From UBA4636 sp963650915 (GTDB lineage: Bacteria; Bacillota; Clostridia; Christensenellales; Borkfalkiaceae), in contig CAVJMJ010000001.1 of the NCBI GenBank assembly GCA_963650915.1, forward strand, positions 1-64,000: DNA of 64,000 nucleotides, written 5' to 3'. Positions 36,356 to 45,072 of the stretch are shown here, piece by piece (positions within the stretch are counted from its first letter, which is position 1; each line of letters starts with the position of its first letter). The position numbers and the translations under genes are program-made. The notes beneath the pieces were generated by a model. That model ran no database searches and was not told the DNA's origin. It saw nothing but the letters and a program-made list of their open reading frames with translations.

Positions 36356-36554
36356 TACTAACTTTTAAAACTTTTAAAACTACTACTTTTGTTACAACTT
36401 TTTTGGAAGTAAATTGTTTACCTCCCGATTTATGCTAATCAAATGCCCTTATCGTCAACTTTAATGTGACAACTTTGATGTACCGCTCGCAAAACAAATG
36501 CGCCATGCGCCAATCAAATGTGTCGCTTGTAAATTACATATTTGATTTACAAGT

Positions 36555-36690
36555 AAACCACCGCTCGTAAGTCGAATAAATAATGCGTAAGTACCACCGC
36601 TCGTAAGTCGAATAAACGATACGTAAGTAAACCTCCGCTCGTAAGTCGAATAAATGATTCATAAGTGCCACCGCTCGCAACTCAAATATA
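36555..36690. repeat. Imperfect tandem repeat of about 36 bp, four copies
   Basis: Units contain CCGCTCGTAAGTCGAATAAA. They lie in the gene-free gap between the regulator promoter and the tRNA gene; nothing else was recognised in 36360-37000 beyond AT-rich sequence. Units are contiguous without unique spacers, so this is not a CRISPR array. Confidence 0.85.
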
Positions 36691-37004
36691 TCATACTTCG
36701 GGCGGGAAATCAATAGGCAAAAGAAAAAAATATGCAAAAAACATCAGATGTACATACGTTCGACATACTCGTTATCTTTCTACATAATCGTTGTCTTTTC
36801 TGTATACTTATTTGCCGTGTTTTCTATGTAATTATTGCTGTGTTCTCTATATACTTAGCGTGCTTCGATGTGCTTAACATATTTATATAAGGAAAGCGCA
36901 ACGGTGAATATCGGCATAGCAGTATCGGTTACCCCGACAAATAACGGTGTAAGAGCATCGGTTACCGTCTTTGTAAAAAATAAAAAACGTAAATTTGAAT
37001 AAAA

Positions 37005-37047
37005 AAATAGCGTAAATCAAACCTTATCGGTTTAACTTACGCTATTT
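37005..37047 (-). terminator. Terminator of tRNA-Leu
   Basis: AAAATAGCGTAA pairs with TTACGCTATTTT and inner AAACC pairs with GGTTT; the minus-strand T tract follows directly after the tRNA. Confidence 0.88.
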
Positions 37048-37133
37048 TGGTGCGGGTAACAGGACTTGAACCTGCACGAAGTTGCCCCATTAGAACCTGA
37101 ATCTAACGCGTCTGCCAATTCCGCCATACCCGC
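37048..37133 (-). tRNA. tRNA-Leu (anticodon CAG)
   Basis: An 86-nt class II tRNA with encoded CCA. The acceptor stem GCGGGTA pairs with TACCCGC, the anticodon stem TTAGA/TCTAA closes the loop TTCAGGT (anticodon CAG), a long variable arm follows, and the T arm is GCAGG-TTCAAGT-CCTGT. It reads CTG leucine codons. Upstream (37150-37240) several TATCGACAA direct repeats precede it. Confidence 0.95.
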
Positions 37134-37258
37134 ATATTAAATTTACCGTCGATATAAACGGTGTGATATCGACAACTATCGACAAATATCGACAAATTCC
37201 GAAAGCCGATACAAAGGCAATACAATATATCGACAAATTGCTAAAATCAATATAAAAA

Positions 37259-37466
37259 TACTAAATCGAAAATTCCGCACTGCCTGCTATAACGAAAATT
37301 CCGCATTGCCTGCTAAATCGAAAATTCGGTGTCGCCTGCTATAACGAAAATTCCGCATTAACTGCTAAATCGAAAATTCGGTGTCGCCTGCTATAACGAA
37401 AATTCCGCATTAACTGCTAAATCGAAAATTCGGTGTCGCCTGCTAAATTAAAAATTCGGTGTCGCC
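37259..37466. repeat. 26-bp tandem repeat seeded by the MBL gene's last codons
   Basis: Eight contiguous 26-bp units in two alternating versions (TAAATCGAAAATTCGG and TATAACGAAAATTCCG). The last unit (37441-37466) is the final seven codons plus TAG stop of the MBL-fold gene, so the array grew out of the coding end. Confidence 0.93.
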
Positions 37467-38258
37467 GAGGTAAGCCTTTACAACCGTATCTGCGTTTTTT
37501 TCGGCAAAAAATCGAGGCCAAAAACGATTTTGCTCATTCATGTAAACGTCACCCGACTTTGAAATCGGTATCAATATGGTTTTTGCGTCTACCTTTGCAT
37601 AAAAATCGGCACTACCGCCGTTCAAACCGTGATGCGCAACCTGACAAATATCGCTTTTCAGCTCATTCCAAAAATCAAAACACACCCGTTGCGTAACGCA
37701 AGAATACGCATCGCCCGTAAACATTACGCTTTTTTTAGGACCTATTACCTTAAAAACAAGCGACAATTCGTTCGGGTCGTTTAAAGCGTCAAAATCGTTG
37801 TAGGTCGAAAGAAAACGTATTTTTAAATTTCCGAAATCAACCACGTCGCCCGTATGCGGTGACAAAACCGCACAACCGAGTTCGTCGCGAATCTGCTCAA
37901 TTTCCTTTAATTCATTCTCTACGGAAAGCCCGCTTCCTTTAAGTTTGCCGTCTTTCGGAATGCCGTAACAAAGACTTTTTATATCGACCGATGACCTCAG
38001 TAAATCGTCGGTCGCAATGCGGAAAAGCGCGCGGTAATGATCGTCATGCGGATGGGTGATTATCCAAAGCCTTACGCAGGGTAAACTCTCGCCCGAAAAC
38101 ATTTTCATCTTCGATATTAAAGGTTCGGCATCCTCGTCATGCCCGCCGTCTATCATTATAAAAGTGTTATCGCTAAGACAGATCATGTATGACATTCCCG
38201 CAGCCTGCCATTTGAATTCGCCGTCGAATTCAGACGCTTTGGTGCGGATTTGCAACAT
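37443..38258 (-). CDS. MBL-fold metallohydrolase (ComEC-like domain)
   Basis: A 271-aa metallo-beta-lactamase-fold protein. Visible motifs: DGGHDEDAE, the metal-binding THPHDDHYRA (HxHxDH variant), a GDAYS strand and VAHHGLNGGSAD. The pattern resembles the stand-alone beta-lactamase-like domain of ComEC, but no membrane part is present. The start at 38258 is chosen because AGAGG lies 6 nt upstream; the ATG five codons earlier has a site that is too close. Substrate unknown, probably a nucleotide or phosphodiester. The C-terminal codons are part of the repeat array. Confidence 0.82.
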   Translation of the reverse strand: MLQIRTKASEFDGEFKWQAAGMSYMICLSDNTFIMIDGGHDEDAEPLISKMKMFSGESLPCVRLWIITHPHDDHYRALFRIATDDLLRSSVDIKSLCYGIPKDGKLKGSGLSVENELKEIEQIRDELGCAVLSPHTGDVVDFGNLKIRFLSTYNDFDALNDPNELSLVFKVIGPKKSVMFTGDAYSCVTQRVCFDFWNELKSDICQVAHHGLNGGSADFYAKVDAKTILIPISKSGDVYMNEQNRFWPRFFAEKNADTVVKAYLGDTEFLI

Positions 38259-38461
38259 TTTTACCTCTTTCATACCTTCCCCGTGTTATAATCAAAATTT
38301 ATCTCGTATAAGCGGAGCAATTACGCTTATTCCGCTAAATTCGCTAATTTTGCAAATTTTGCTAATTTCGTTTGTTGCGCTTATTTCGCTAATTTCGCTT
38401 ATTATGTTAATTTATGCCCGAAAAACTTTGGTTTGGTACACAAAAAGTTCTGGGCTCTTTT

Positions 38462-38530
38462 TATTTTAGCATCAATGATTTTTTTCGTTTTAGAATAAGC
38501 GACTTTTTTCATTTTAGCATAATTACAAAA
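38462..38530. repeat. 24-bp tandem repeat, about three copies
   Basis: ATTTTAGCAT...TTTTTTC units with a period of 24 bp. Upstream (38330-38410) TTCGCTAATTT repeats continue the simple-sequence character of the 38259-38791 gap; no gene is seen there. Confidence 0.7.
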
Positions 38531-38711
38531 AAGTGTAAACAGATTTTCCTTTAAAAAGCGTATTTGTCAAAAAAATCTTGCTTCTTTAAGTTCGCCTATT
38601 CGGCTTGTATGAGTGGCTTTATCGTTAAAAGTTCGACTTTTTTTACGGGCGACCGATACCGATTTAAGGAGTGTTTTTTTAATTAAATGCGAATTTTTAT
38701 ATTTAAAGGTT

Positions 38712-38815
38712 ATAAATTGCTCGGGTTAACTACTTTATTGCAAATTCTGAATTGCTCGGGTTTATTACAAATTGAGGTTTATTCGGTTTTGTTACAAATT
38801 GAGAATTGCTTGGTT
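38712..38815. repeat. Tandem repeat seeded by the recO gene end
   Basis: Three to four degenerate copies of the block that ends recO (AAGCAATTCTCAATTTGTAA in the gene; CCCGAGCAATTCAGAATTTG downstream). Confidence 0.82.
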
Positions 38816-39547
38816 GGATTTTATATGCACGCCGATTTTGTCGGTGATGAAAAAATCGTAAAACCTTAATGCGTTTTTAACCGTTTCATTATCGTCAAAA
38901 GTCCCGCTATAGGTCGATTTAAGCGGTTTTTTAAATTCCTCAAGTTGAAATTTTTCCAAGTTTGACAACAGAACATATGTGGATATGCGCATTTCGGTAC
39001 ATAAATAATCGGCACAGTCATAGCACTTAAACCGACAGGCGTCAAAGTCGAAAAAAACTCTGTTTTCTATCGCCTTTTTACAAGTTGCGCATCCGTTAAA
39101 ATCGATACCGTAGCCCTCTATTTTTAAGCCTTCTTGCAAGAATTTTACCAAAACGAGTTCGGAAAAATTGTTTCCGTTTTCAATTGCTTTTAGTGCGTTT
39201 ACCGTATTTAAAAACAAATCGTACTGCTTTTCGTCCTCTCTGCAAAAGGCGCGCAAATACTCTATAATTGCAGTTGCGCAATAATACTTTTCTATATCGA
39301 GGCGGATTTCGTAAAAATCGTCTATCTGGGTTGCTTCTATAACCGTTCTTCTTCCGCTTTTTTCGGCGACTACGTATTCGGCAAAACAAAAAAGCTCACC
39401 GGCAAATTTCAATTTGGCGTTGGGCTTTTTTGCTCCGCGTAAAACGCAATCGACTATACCCTTTTCCAAACTGAAAAGCGAAAGCATTTTATCGTTGTCT
39501 TTATAGGTCACGGAGCGTATGCAAATTGCATTGAATTTTTCTTCCAT
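38792..39547 (-). CDS. recO: DNA repair protein RecO
   Basis: A 251-aa RecO. The N-terminal OB fold (about 1-80) has the usual YKDNDKMLSLFSLEKGIVDCVLRGAKK start, and a helical domain with a four-Cys zinc site (CATCKKA...CRFKCYDC, about 160-180) follows. RecO loads RecA at gaps together with RecR and RecF. Last gene of the yqfC-recO run, 28 nt after yqzL. Ribosome site is weak. Confidence 0.92.
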   Translation of the reverse strand: MEEKFNAICIRSVTYKDNDKMLSLFSLEKGIVDCVLRGAKKPNAKLKFAGELFCFAEYVVAEKSGRRTVIEATQIDDFYEIRLDIEKYYCATAIIEYLRAFCREDEKQYDLFLNTVNALKAIENGNNFSELVLVKFLQEGLKIEGYGIDFNGCATCKKAIENRVFFDFDACRFKCYDCADYLCTEMRISTYVLLSNLEKFQLEEFKKPLKSTYSGTFDDNETVKNALRFYDFFITDKIGVHIKSNQAILNL

Positions 39548-39575
39548 TTTAAATAAAAGTGGGGCTATATGCCCG

Positions 39576-39674
39576 TTAATCGAGTTTTTTTAACTTTTTG
39601 TAAAGCATGTAATAGGAAATTTTGCCTGTTTTTTCAAACATCTTCCATGCTTTTTCAGACGGGTCTTTTTTCAT
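39576..39674 (-). CDS. yqzL: YqzL-like small protein
   Basis: A 32-aa gene easily missed because of its size: MKKDPSEKAWKMFEKTGKIS followed by YYMLYKKLKKLD. GGAGG lies 6 nt before ATG. The sequence and its position between era and recO match the YqzL family of Firmicutes (usually about 45 aa). Function unknown. Its TAA stop lies in GATTAACGGGCATATAG, a copy of the dispersed motif. Confidence 0.85.
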   Translation of the reverse strand: MKKDPSEKAWKMFEKTGKISYYMLYKKLKKLD

Positions 39675-39860
39675 ATAAATCCTCCGTGGCGTTAACCGCG
39701 TCAACAATACTATTATGTACCCTAATCGTAAAAAAAACCGCAAACTTAAAAAAGTATTTTAAAATTAAAACTAAACTTTACGTCGAAAGAAAAGGAAAAA
39801 AGCGAGCGTTTAAAAGTTTAACCGCCGTTTGCTACGACAAACCAAATAATAAATCGTAAA

Positions 39861-40754
39861 TCAATAAAAATCTTCGTCCGAATACCCGTATTCTTTAAGG
39901 CGTGAGGGATTGTTTCGCCAATCTTCTTTCACCTTAACGTAAACGGTTAAAAACACCTTTGCGCCTAAAAACTTTTCCATGCTTTGACGGGCGAAAGATG
40001 AAACCTCTTTTAAACTTTGCCCTTGCTTACCGATTAAAATCGCCTTGTGGTTTTGCTTTTCGCAAACGATGTCGAGGTTGATGTCGTAAACGCCGTTTTT
40101 TTGTTTTTCAAAGGTGTTTATGACGATTGCTATGCCGTGAGGAATCTCTTTGTCGTATTTTAACAGAATTTTTTCGCGCATAATTTCGGCAATCATGAAC
40201 TTTTCCGATCTGTCCGAAATTACGTCTTCGGGATATATCGGATCGCCTTCGGGAAGGAGTTTAACTATTTCTTCCGTCAACTTTTTCAAATTTTTACCGC
40301 GACGGGCGGAGACCGTTACTATTTTATCTACGCCTTGAACGTCTCCGAATTTTTCAACCGCCAAAGGAATATTTTCCTTGGGCATAATGTCGGTTTTAGT
40401 TAAAACAAGAATAAGAGGGACTTCCCCCGTTGCGTATTTTTTAAGGTTTTCGGCGTCTTCGTCTTTGACGCCTGCGTGGATATCTATCAGATACAAAATC
40501 AAGTCCACGTCGTGTGAAGCGACTTCCGTGCTTTTTTGCATCCTTTCGTTTAAAAGTGAGGACGCTTTGTAAATGCCCGGCGTGTCTTCAAAGACTATTT
40601 GGTAATCTTCGCCGTTTTTTATTCCTAAAATTCTGTCACGCGTCGTTTGCGGTTTAGGCGAAACGATGGCGACTTTTTCGCCGACGAGAACGTTTATTAA
40701 GGTTGATTTACCTGCATTTGCGCGCCCTACGACGGCAACGATACCGCTTTTCAT
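39861..40754 (-). CDS. era: GTPase Era
   Basis: A 297-aa Era GTPase with G1 GRANAGKST (residues 10-18), G2/G3 around EDTPG, G4 TKTD and G5 SARRG, then a C-terminal KH domain with the GKQGQSLKEV loop. It binds 16S rRNA and assists 30S assembly. The start ATG overlaps the ybeY stop (ATGA). Full length. Confidence 0.97.
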   Translation of the reverse strand: MKSGIVAVVGRANAGKSTLINVLVGEKVAIVSPKPQTTRDRILGIKNGEDYQIVFEDTPGIYKASSLLNERMQKSTEVASHDVDLILYLIDIHAGVKDEDAENLKKYATGEVPLILVLTKTDIMPKENIPLAVEKFGDVQGVDKIVTVSARRGKNLKKLTEEIVKLLPEGDPIYPEDVISDRSEKFMIAEIMREKILLKYDKEIPHGIAIVINTFEKQKNGVYDINLDIVCEKQNHKAILIGKQGQSLKEVSSFARQSMEKFLGAKVFLTVYVKVKEDWRNNPSRLKEYGYSDEDFY

Positions 40755-41224
40755 CTTGAAATACCTAAATTAAGCAAAACCTGCTCTTCCTTTTCTCTCA
40801 TTTCTTTTTTGTCGTCGTCCGTCATATGGTCGTACCCGAAAAGGTGCAACAATCCGTGTACGAATAAATAACTCATTTCCCTTTGCAACGAGTGTCCGTA
40901 CTCAGTTGCCTGTTCCTTTGCTCTATCGAGGCAAATTGCTATCGAACCTAAAAATATGGCTTTTTCGTCCTCGTCGTAGTCGTAAGGAAAATCTTTTTTG
41001 TAGATTTTTTTGCCTCTTATATCATCGAGCATAGGGAAGGATAAAACGTCGGTAACTGCGTCTATATGCCTGTTATCGCTATTTAATGCCTTTATTTCTT
41101 CTTGTGAAACTACGTCTAATTCGACGTAAAGGTCTGTTCTTTGCCCGAGCGTTTTATATAAAACGTCGGCAATCCGTTGTGCGCCCTGAAAATCGCCGTC
41201 GACGTAAACTTTAATTCTTCCCAT
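40751..41224 (-). CDS. ybeY: Endoribonuclease YbeY
   Basis: A 157-aa YbeY with the zinc motif HGLLHLFGYDH (HxxxHxxGxxH) near the C-terminus and DVLSFPM earlier. It takes part in rRNA 3' end maturation. Overlaps era by 4 nt and yqfF by 14 nt. AGGAAGG site. Confidence 0.96.
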   Translation of the reverse strand: MGRIKVYVDGDFQGAQRIADVLYKTLGQRTDLYVELDVVSQEEIKALNSDNRHIDAVTDVLSFPMLDDIRGKKIYKKDFPYDYDEDEKAIFLGSIAICLDRAKEQATEYGHSLQREMSYLFVHGLLHLFGYDHMTDDDKKEMREKEEQVLLNLGISR

Positions 41225-42716
41225 TCTTTTCCTTCCTCGAAGAATCGAACTCGTTAATACGCTTGTCCTTCATTTTAGGATACTTGATTCTGTCGTGATA
41301 TACGCCGGAAAGGGAATCTTCGAGGGCGTTTTTGATAATATCGATTTCACGCATGGTAATTTCGCAATCTGAAAACTGATCGAGTTTCATTCTGTCTTCC
41401 ACGATTGCGGTAACGACTTTTTCAACCCTTTCCCTCGAACGGTCGTTTTGCGCCCTTACGGCTGCCTCGCAACCGTCGGCAAGCATGATGATCGCCGCTA
41501 TTTTTGTGGAAGGCTTGGGTCCTGCGTACGAAAAGTCTTTTATATCGAGGTCGCCTTCGGTAAATTTCAAAGCCTTATTGTAAAAATACTGAATGGGAAG
41601 AGTGCCGTGATGTTCCCTTGCGACGTCCGCCAAAATAAGAGGCAAATGGTATTTTTTGATAAGTTCGTAACCGTCGGTGGTGTGCGAACGGATAATCTGA
41701 GTGGAAAGTTCGGGGGCAAGTTCGTCGTGCGGGTTGTAACCGTGCTGGTTTTCGGTAAAGTAAAGGGGTTGTTTTAACTTACCCATATCGTGATAGTATG
41801 CGGCAGCCCTTGCCAAAATGGGGTTTTCGCCTATTGCGGTTGCACAAGTTTCAGCCAAAGTGGAAACGACAAGGGAATGTTGGAATGTCCCCGGAGCTTC
41901 CTCTATAAGCTTACTTATAAGCTTGGACTTGTGGTCGGTGATTTCGGCAAGTCGGTAATTGGTTAAAATATTGAAAACGTATTCGAAAACGGGCAATATA
42001 GCCATCATTACGACGGTAGACAAAATACCCGACATAAAGCCGTCGAATATTATCTTCATTATTTTAATTGTTTCCATGCCGGGTTTTATCGAGAACAACA
42101 ACGCCAAGCCCGCTATAGGTACGGAAATTACAAAGCCCATACCGAAAACTTTGATTCTCGAGCCTACGTTGTTTACGAGATAAACGGCAAGATGCCCCGT
42201 AACCACGCTCGTAATAAACTGACCTAAAACGATAGTCGTTTCGTACCCGCAGTCAAGAAGAAGATCGGAACATAGCATAAAGGTGCTGAAAACGAAGTTT
42301 GTAAATATCGCCGTTCTGTAATTTACGAGAAGCAGAATAAGCAAACAACACAATGCCGACGGACGGGCAAATATGCTGTTATATCTGCCCATTGCCACGC
42401 ATATCATGTAAGATAGTTCTATTACTATGAACAAAACCGCAATGTTCTTCGGTCTTATCAAGTAATCGCGGAATTCGAAAAAGTAATACAGATACAGAAC
42501 CGCGCACAGTATAAAAACTATAATGACTGTGTAAATCGCATACATGCGGGTTTGGCTACCCGTGACGTAATCGACGAAGCCGTTTACGCCCTTAAACATA
42601 AGGGTAGCAAGTGCGTACAGCCCCGTAATTATTACCGCATGAATGAAAAACTGAAAAATCGACCAAAAAAAGGTGCTCTTTTTCCACGGTTTGTATTTTT
42701 TATTTTGAAAAAACAT
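41211..42716 (-). CDS. Membrane HDIG phosphohydrolase, short YqfF/PgpH type
   Basis: A 501-aa protein with seven or eight transmembrane helices (about 18-240) and a cytoplasmic HD domain (about 265-430) with AAYYHDMGK and REHHGTLPIQYF. In Bacillus and Listeria the homologue PgpH/YqfF (about 700 aa) hydrolyses c-di-AMP and has a large extracellular domain after the first helix. Here that extracellular domain is almost absent. The gene position between phoH and ybeY supports orthology. GAGG site. Confidence 0.9.
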   Translation of the reverse strand: MFFQNKKYKPWKKSTFFWSIFQFFIHAVIITGLYALATLMFKGVNGFVDYVTGSQTRMYAIYTVIIVFILCAVLYLYYFFEFRDYLIRPKNIAVLFIVIELSYMICVAMGRYNSIFARPSALCCLLILLLVNYRTAIFTNFVFSTFMLCSDLLLDCGYETTIVLGQFITSVVTGHLAVYLVNNVGSRIKVFGMGFVISVPIAGLALLFSIKPGMETIKIMKIIFDGFMSGILSTVVMMAILPVFEYVFNILTNYRLAEITDHKSKLISKLIEEAPGTFQHSLVVSTLAETCATAIGENPILARAAAYYHDMGKLKQPLYFTENQHGYNPHDELAPELSTQIIRSHTTDGYELIKKYHLPLILADVAREHHGTLPIQYFYNKALKFTEGDLDIKDFSYAGPKPSTKIAAIIMLADGCEAAVRAQNDRSRERVEKVVTAIVEDRMKLDQFSDCEITMREIDIIKNALEDSLSGVYHDRIKYPKMKDKRINEFDSSRKEKNGKN

Positions 42717-42775
42717 AATAACCTCTCAAAACCTTCGTATGTTGGTTTTATCAATGAATTTTGTTTAAAAAGTCG

Positions 42776-42806
42776 ACCTATAAGCCCGTTATCGAGCATT
42801 TTTTAA
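42776..42806. repeat. Dispersed GGCTTATAG motif between phoH and yqfF
   Basis: On the minus strand GCTCGATAACGGGCTTATAG, followed by GTCGACTTTTT, begins about 20 nt after the phoH stop. It may form an attenuator with the preceding T run. Confidence 0.65.
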
Positions 42807-42817
42807 TTACAAAAAAA

Positions 42818-43798
42818 CTAATTTTCGTTTTTTTGCCGTCTTTTAGACTCCTCTTTCGAGTACGCTTTGATAATCTGCATAACCAAAGGATGTCTTACGA
42901 CGTCTTTATAGGTAAGATTGCAAACGGCAATATCGTCTATTCCGTCAAGAATGGAAACGGCGTGTTTAAGCCCGCTCGTTTTTCCGTACGGAAGGTCGAT
43001 TTGCGTTACGTCGCCCGTTATAATCATACGACTGCCTTCGCCCATGCGGGTTAAAAACATTTTCATTTGTTCTTTGGTGCAGTTTTGGGCTTCGTCCAAA
43101 ATAATAAACGCATTATTTAAAGTTCTGCCCCGCATATACGCAAGAGGCGCAACCTCTATAACGCCCTTTTCCATTAGTTTTTGGTAAGTATCCAAGCCGA
43201 ACATTTCTTGCAAAGCGTCGTATAACGGACGAAGGTAAGGATCGACTTTTGACTGCAAATCACCCGGTAAAAAGCCGAGCCTTTCGCCCGCTTCAACCGC
43301 AGGGCGAGTTAAAATTATTTTTTCGACTTGCTTGTTTTTATAAGCGGAAACGGCAATAGCCACGGCAAGATAGGTTTTACCCGTACCCGCAGGGCCTACG
43401 CCGAAGACCACGGTGTTTTTCCGTATTGCGTCTACATATCGTTTTTGCCCGAGCGTTTTGCATTTTACGGGCTTACCGTGTGAAGTTATCGCAACGACGT
43501 CGTTTGATAATTTTGCGATATCGTCGAGATTGTTCTCTTTGGCAAGTTCTATGCAATAAACGAGTTTCGATTTATCTACGCTTCCGCCCGCTTTTATGAC
43601 GTCGTAAAGTTTATTGATGACGTTTACTGCAATATAAACATTTTCCTTTTCGCCCGAAACGGATATTTCCGACGACAAAGCCGTTATTAAAGTATCCGTT
43701 TCCTTCATTATAACGTTTAAATTTTCGTCGAAACTGCCTACTAATTCGCTGAGATCTGATTGGTTATCGACGGTTATTACTTCGGTAAATTTTTCCAA
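42818..43798 (-). CDS. phoH: PhoH family ATPase
   Basis: A 326-aa PhoH-like protein with Walker A GPAGTGKT (135-142), Walker B FIILDEAQN (about 233-241) and TRMGEGSRMIITGD. An N-terminal KH-like region precedes the ATPase core. Probably involved in RNA metabolism with YbeY. The start is a TTG at 43798 with GAGGAAT about 9 nt upstream; no ATG is available nearby. It begins 4 nt after yqfD. Confidence 0.95.
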   Translation of the reverse strand: MEKFTEVITVDNQSDLSELVGSFDENLNVIMKETDTLITALSSEISVSGEKENVYIAVNVINKLYDVIKAGGSVDKSKLVYCIELAKENNLDDIAKLSNDVVAITSHGKPVKCKTLGQKRYVDAIRKNTVVFGVGPAGTGKTYLAVAIAVSAYKNKQVEKIILTRPAVEAGERLGFLPGDLQSKVDPYLRPLYDALQEMFGLDTYQKLMEKGVIEVAPLAYMRGRTLNNAFIILDEAQNCTKEQMKMFLTRMGEGSRMIITGDVTQIDLPYGKTSGLKHAVSILDGIDDIAVCNLTYKDVVRHPLVMQIIKAYSKEESKRRQKNEN

Positions 43799-43802
43799 AC
43801 TT

Positions 43803-44705
43803 TTATTCCTCTTTATATATGTAATCGATATCGACGAGATAAGTAACGCCGTTTTCGTTTTCGATTATCGGTTCGATATTCACCCTCGACAACGTTGCGT
43901 CGTCAATATTAAAATCCAAAAGGGTTTTGCAAAGAAGTCCTTCTTTTGAAAAATTATCGATATCGGATACGAAATATTCTTTTTTTACGTTGATTTTCAA
44001 ATAATAGGCGCAGTAGCATTTAGAATTAACAATACGCCCCGATTTGTCGATATAAAATCCGTCGGCAATCTTTTCGCCTACCGAAACGAAATCCCCTTCC
44101 TTTTTTAAAGAAGTTCCGAAATAGGTCTTGATTTTTAAAACCGTACCGCTGTTTTTGGAAAAAACGGCGTCGGAATAATTAATTTCGTTTTGACAGCTTT
44201 CATTTAAAAAAAGGTTGATAACAAGCCTATTGCCCGACTTTTTAATAGTTACGAATGTTACGCCGTCTATCGAAGAAAACAAAAGAGAGCGTAAACTTTC
44301 CGTATCGTAGATAAAGTTTATTTTATTAAACCTTAGTCCGTTTTCCTTTAAAATCGAGTAAGTTTTGGCAAGCTTGTCACCCCTTACGCCGTTTACTTCG
44401 ATTTTAGTTACGGGTATATCGCTTACGAAAGCAAAAACGAAAAACAAGACGGTCAACAGAACGGGAAGTGCTTTTTCTGTTAACTTTTTAAGTAGCCCCA
44501 CGGTTCCGCCGAACTCTAATATGGTATTATACCACAAATTTTTGGAAATTGCAAAAACTTTTTTTAAATCTTTATATTTTACGACTATAATAGTTTCGGT
44601 GGGGCTTTTGCGGTCGATTTTTAAAAGCTTTACGTCGGCTTTTTTCAATCTTTCAATCAAAAGTAAAAAGTTTCTGCCCTCGATAAGTATTTTTACCGTT
44701 GACAT
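43803..44705 (-). CDS. yqfD: Sporulation protein YqfD
   Basis: A 300-aa protein with one transmembrane helix near residues 87-108 (ALPVLLTVLFFVFAFVSDIP) and an extracytoplasmic region, as in YqfD of endospore formers. The ATG overlaps the yqfC stop by one base (TGATG); a GTG three codons upstream is rejected because AAAGG suits the ATG. Required in the mother cell during sporulation in Bacillus. Confidence 0.88.
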   Translation of the reverse strand: MSTVKILIEGRNFLLLIERLKKADVKLLKIDRKSPTETIIVVKYKDLKKVFAISKNLWYNTILEFGGTVGLLKKLTEKALPVLLTVLFFVFAFVSDIPVTKIEVNGVRGDKLAKTYSILKENGLRFNKINFIYDTESLRSLLFSSIDGVTFVTIKKSGNRLVINLFLNESCQNEINYSDAVFSKNSGTVLKIKTYFGTSLKKEGDFVSVGEKIADGFYIDKSGRIVNSKCYCAYYLKINVKKEYFVSDIDNFSKEGLLCKTLLDFNIDDATLSRVNIEPIIENENGVTYLVDIDYIYKEE

Positions 44706-44962
44706 CACTCGCACCTTTCTATGCCCGTGATAGTACCTTTAAGCACCAAATCGCCGTCGCAATATTTTACTATTTTTATATCCTTTCCGTTAACCTTAAA
44801 AACTCCGCCTTTTGTTAGAAAAGTCACGCTATAGGTCGATAATTCGCCTATTTTTAAAACGTTTTCAAAGTATCCGCCCGCACCGTCGATTACTGTAAAT
44901 ATAAGCCCCGACGGAAATTTCAAAGGACTTAAAACACCCGTTATTTCTTTTCTGAAAGCCAT
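44705..44962 (-). CDS. yqfC: Sporulation protein YqfC
   Basis: An 85-aa YabP/YqfC-family protein, predicted beta-rich, with the family-like LSTYSVTFLTKGGVFKVNG stretch. Translationally coupled to yqfD. Its presence implies an endospore-forming ancestry. Ribosome site weak. Confidence 0.85.
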   Translation of the reverse strand: MAFRKEITGVLSPLKFPSGLIFTVIDGAGGYFENVLKIGELSTYSVTFLTKGGVFKVNGKDIKIVKYCDGDLVLKGTITGIERCE

Positions 44963-45020
44963 AAAATATACTTAACCGATATAGTATATTTTTGCCGTAT
45001 ATAAGATATTCGTTTATAAT

Positions 45021-45072
45021 CTAAGGTAAAATGACGGCTAATTTCTCTAAGGCAAAAAGACGGCTAATTTTT
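45021..45072. repeat. 26-bp duplication of the PAP2 gene end
   Basis: CTAAGGTAAAATGACGGCTA (45021) and CTAAGGCAAAAAGACGGCTA (45047) are 26 bp apart; the second copy contains the TAG stop codon of the PAP2 gene. Confidence 0.9.

Noticed and set aside
36555..36690. CRISPR array
   Set aside because: Imperfect repeats without unique spacers; no cas genes.
37259..37466. CRISPR array
   Set aside because: Units are contiguous with no spacers and no cas genes are near.
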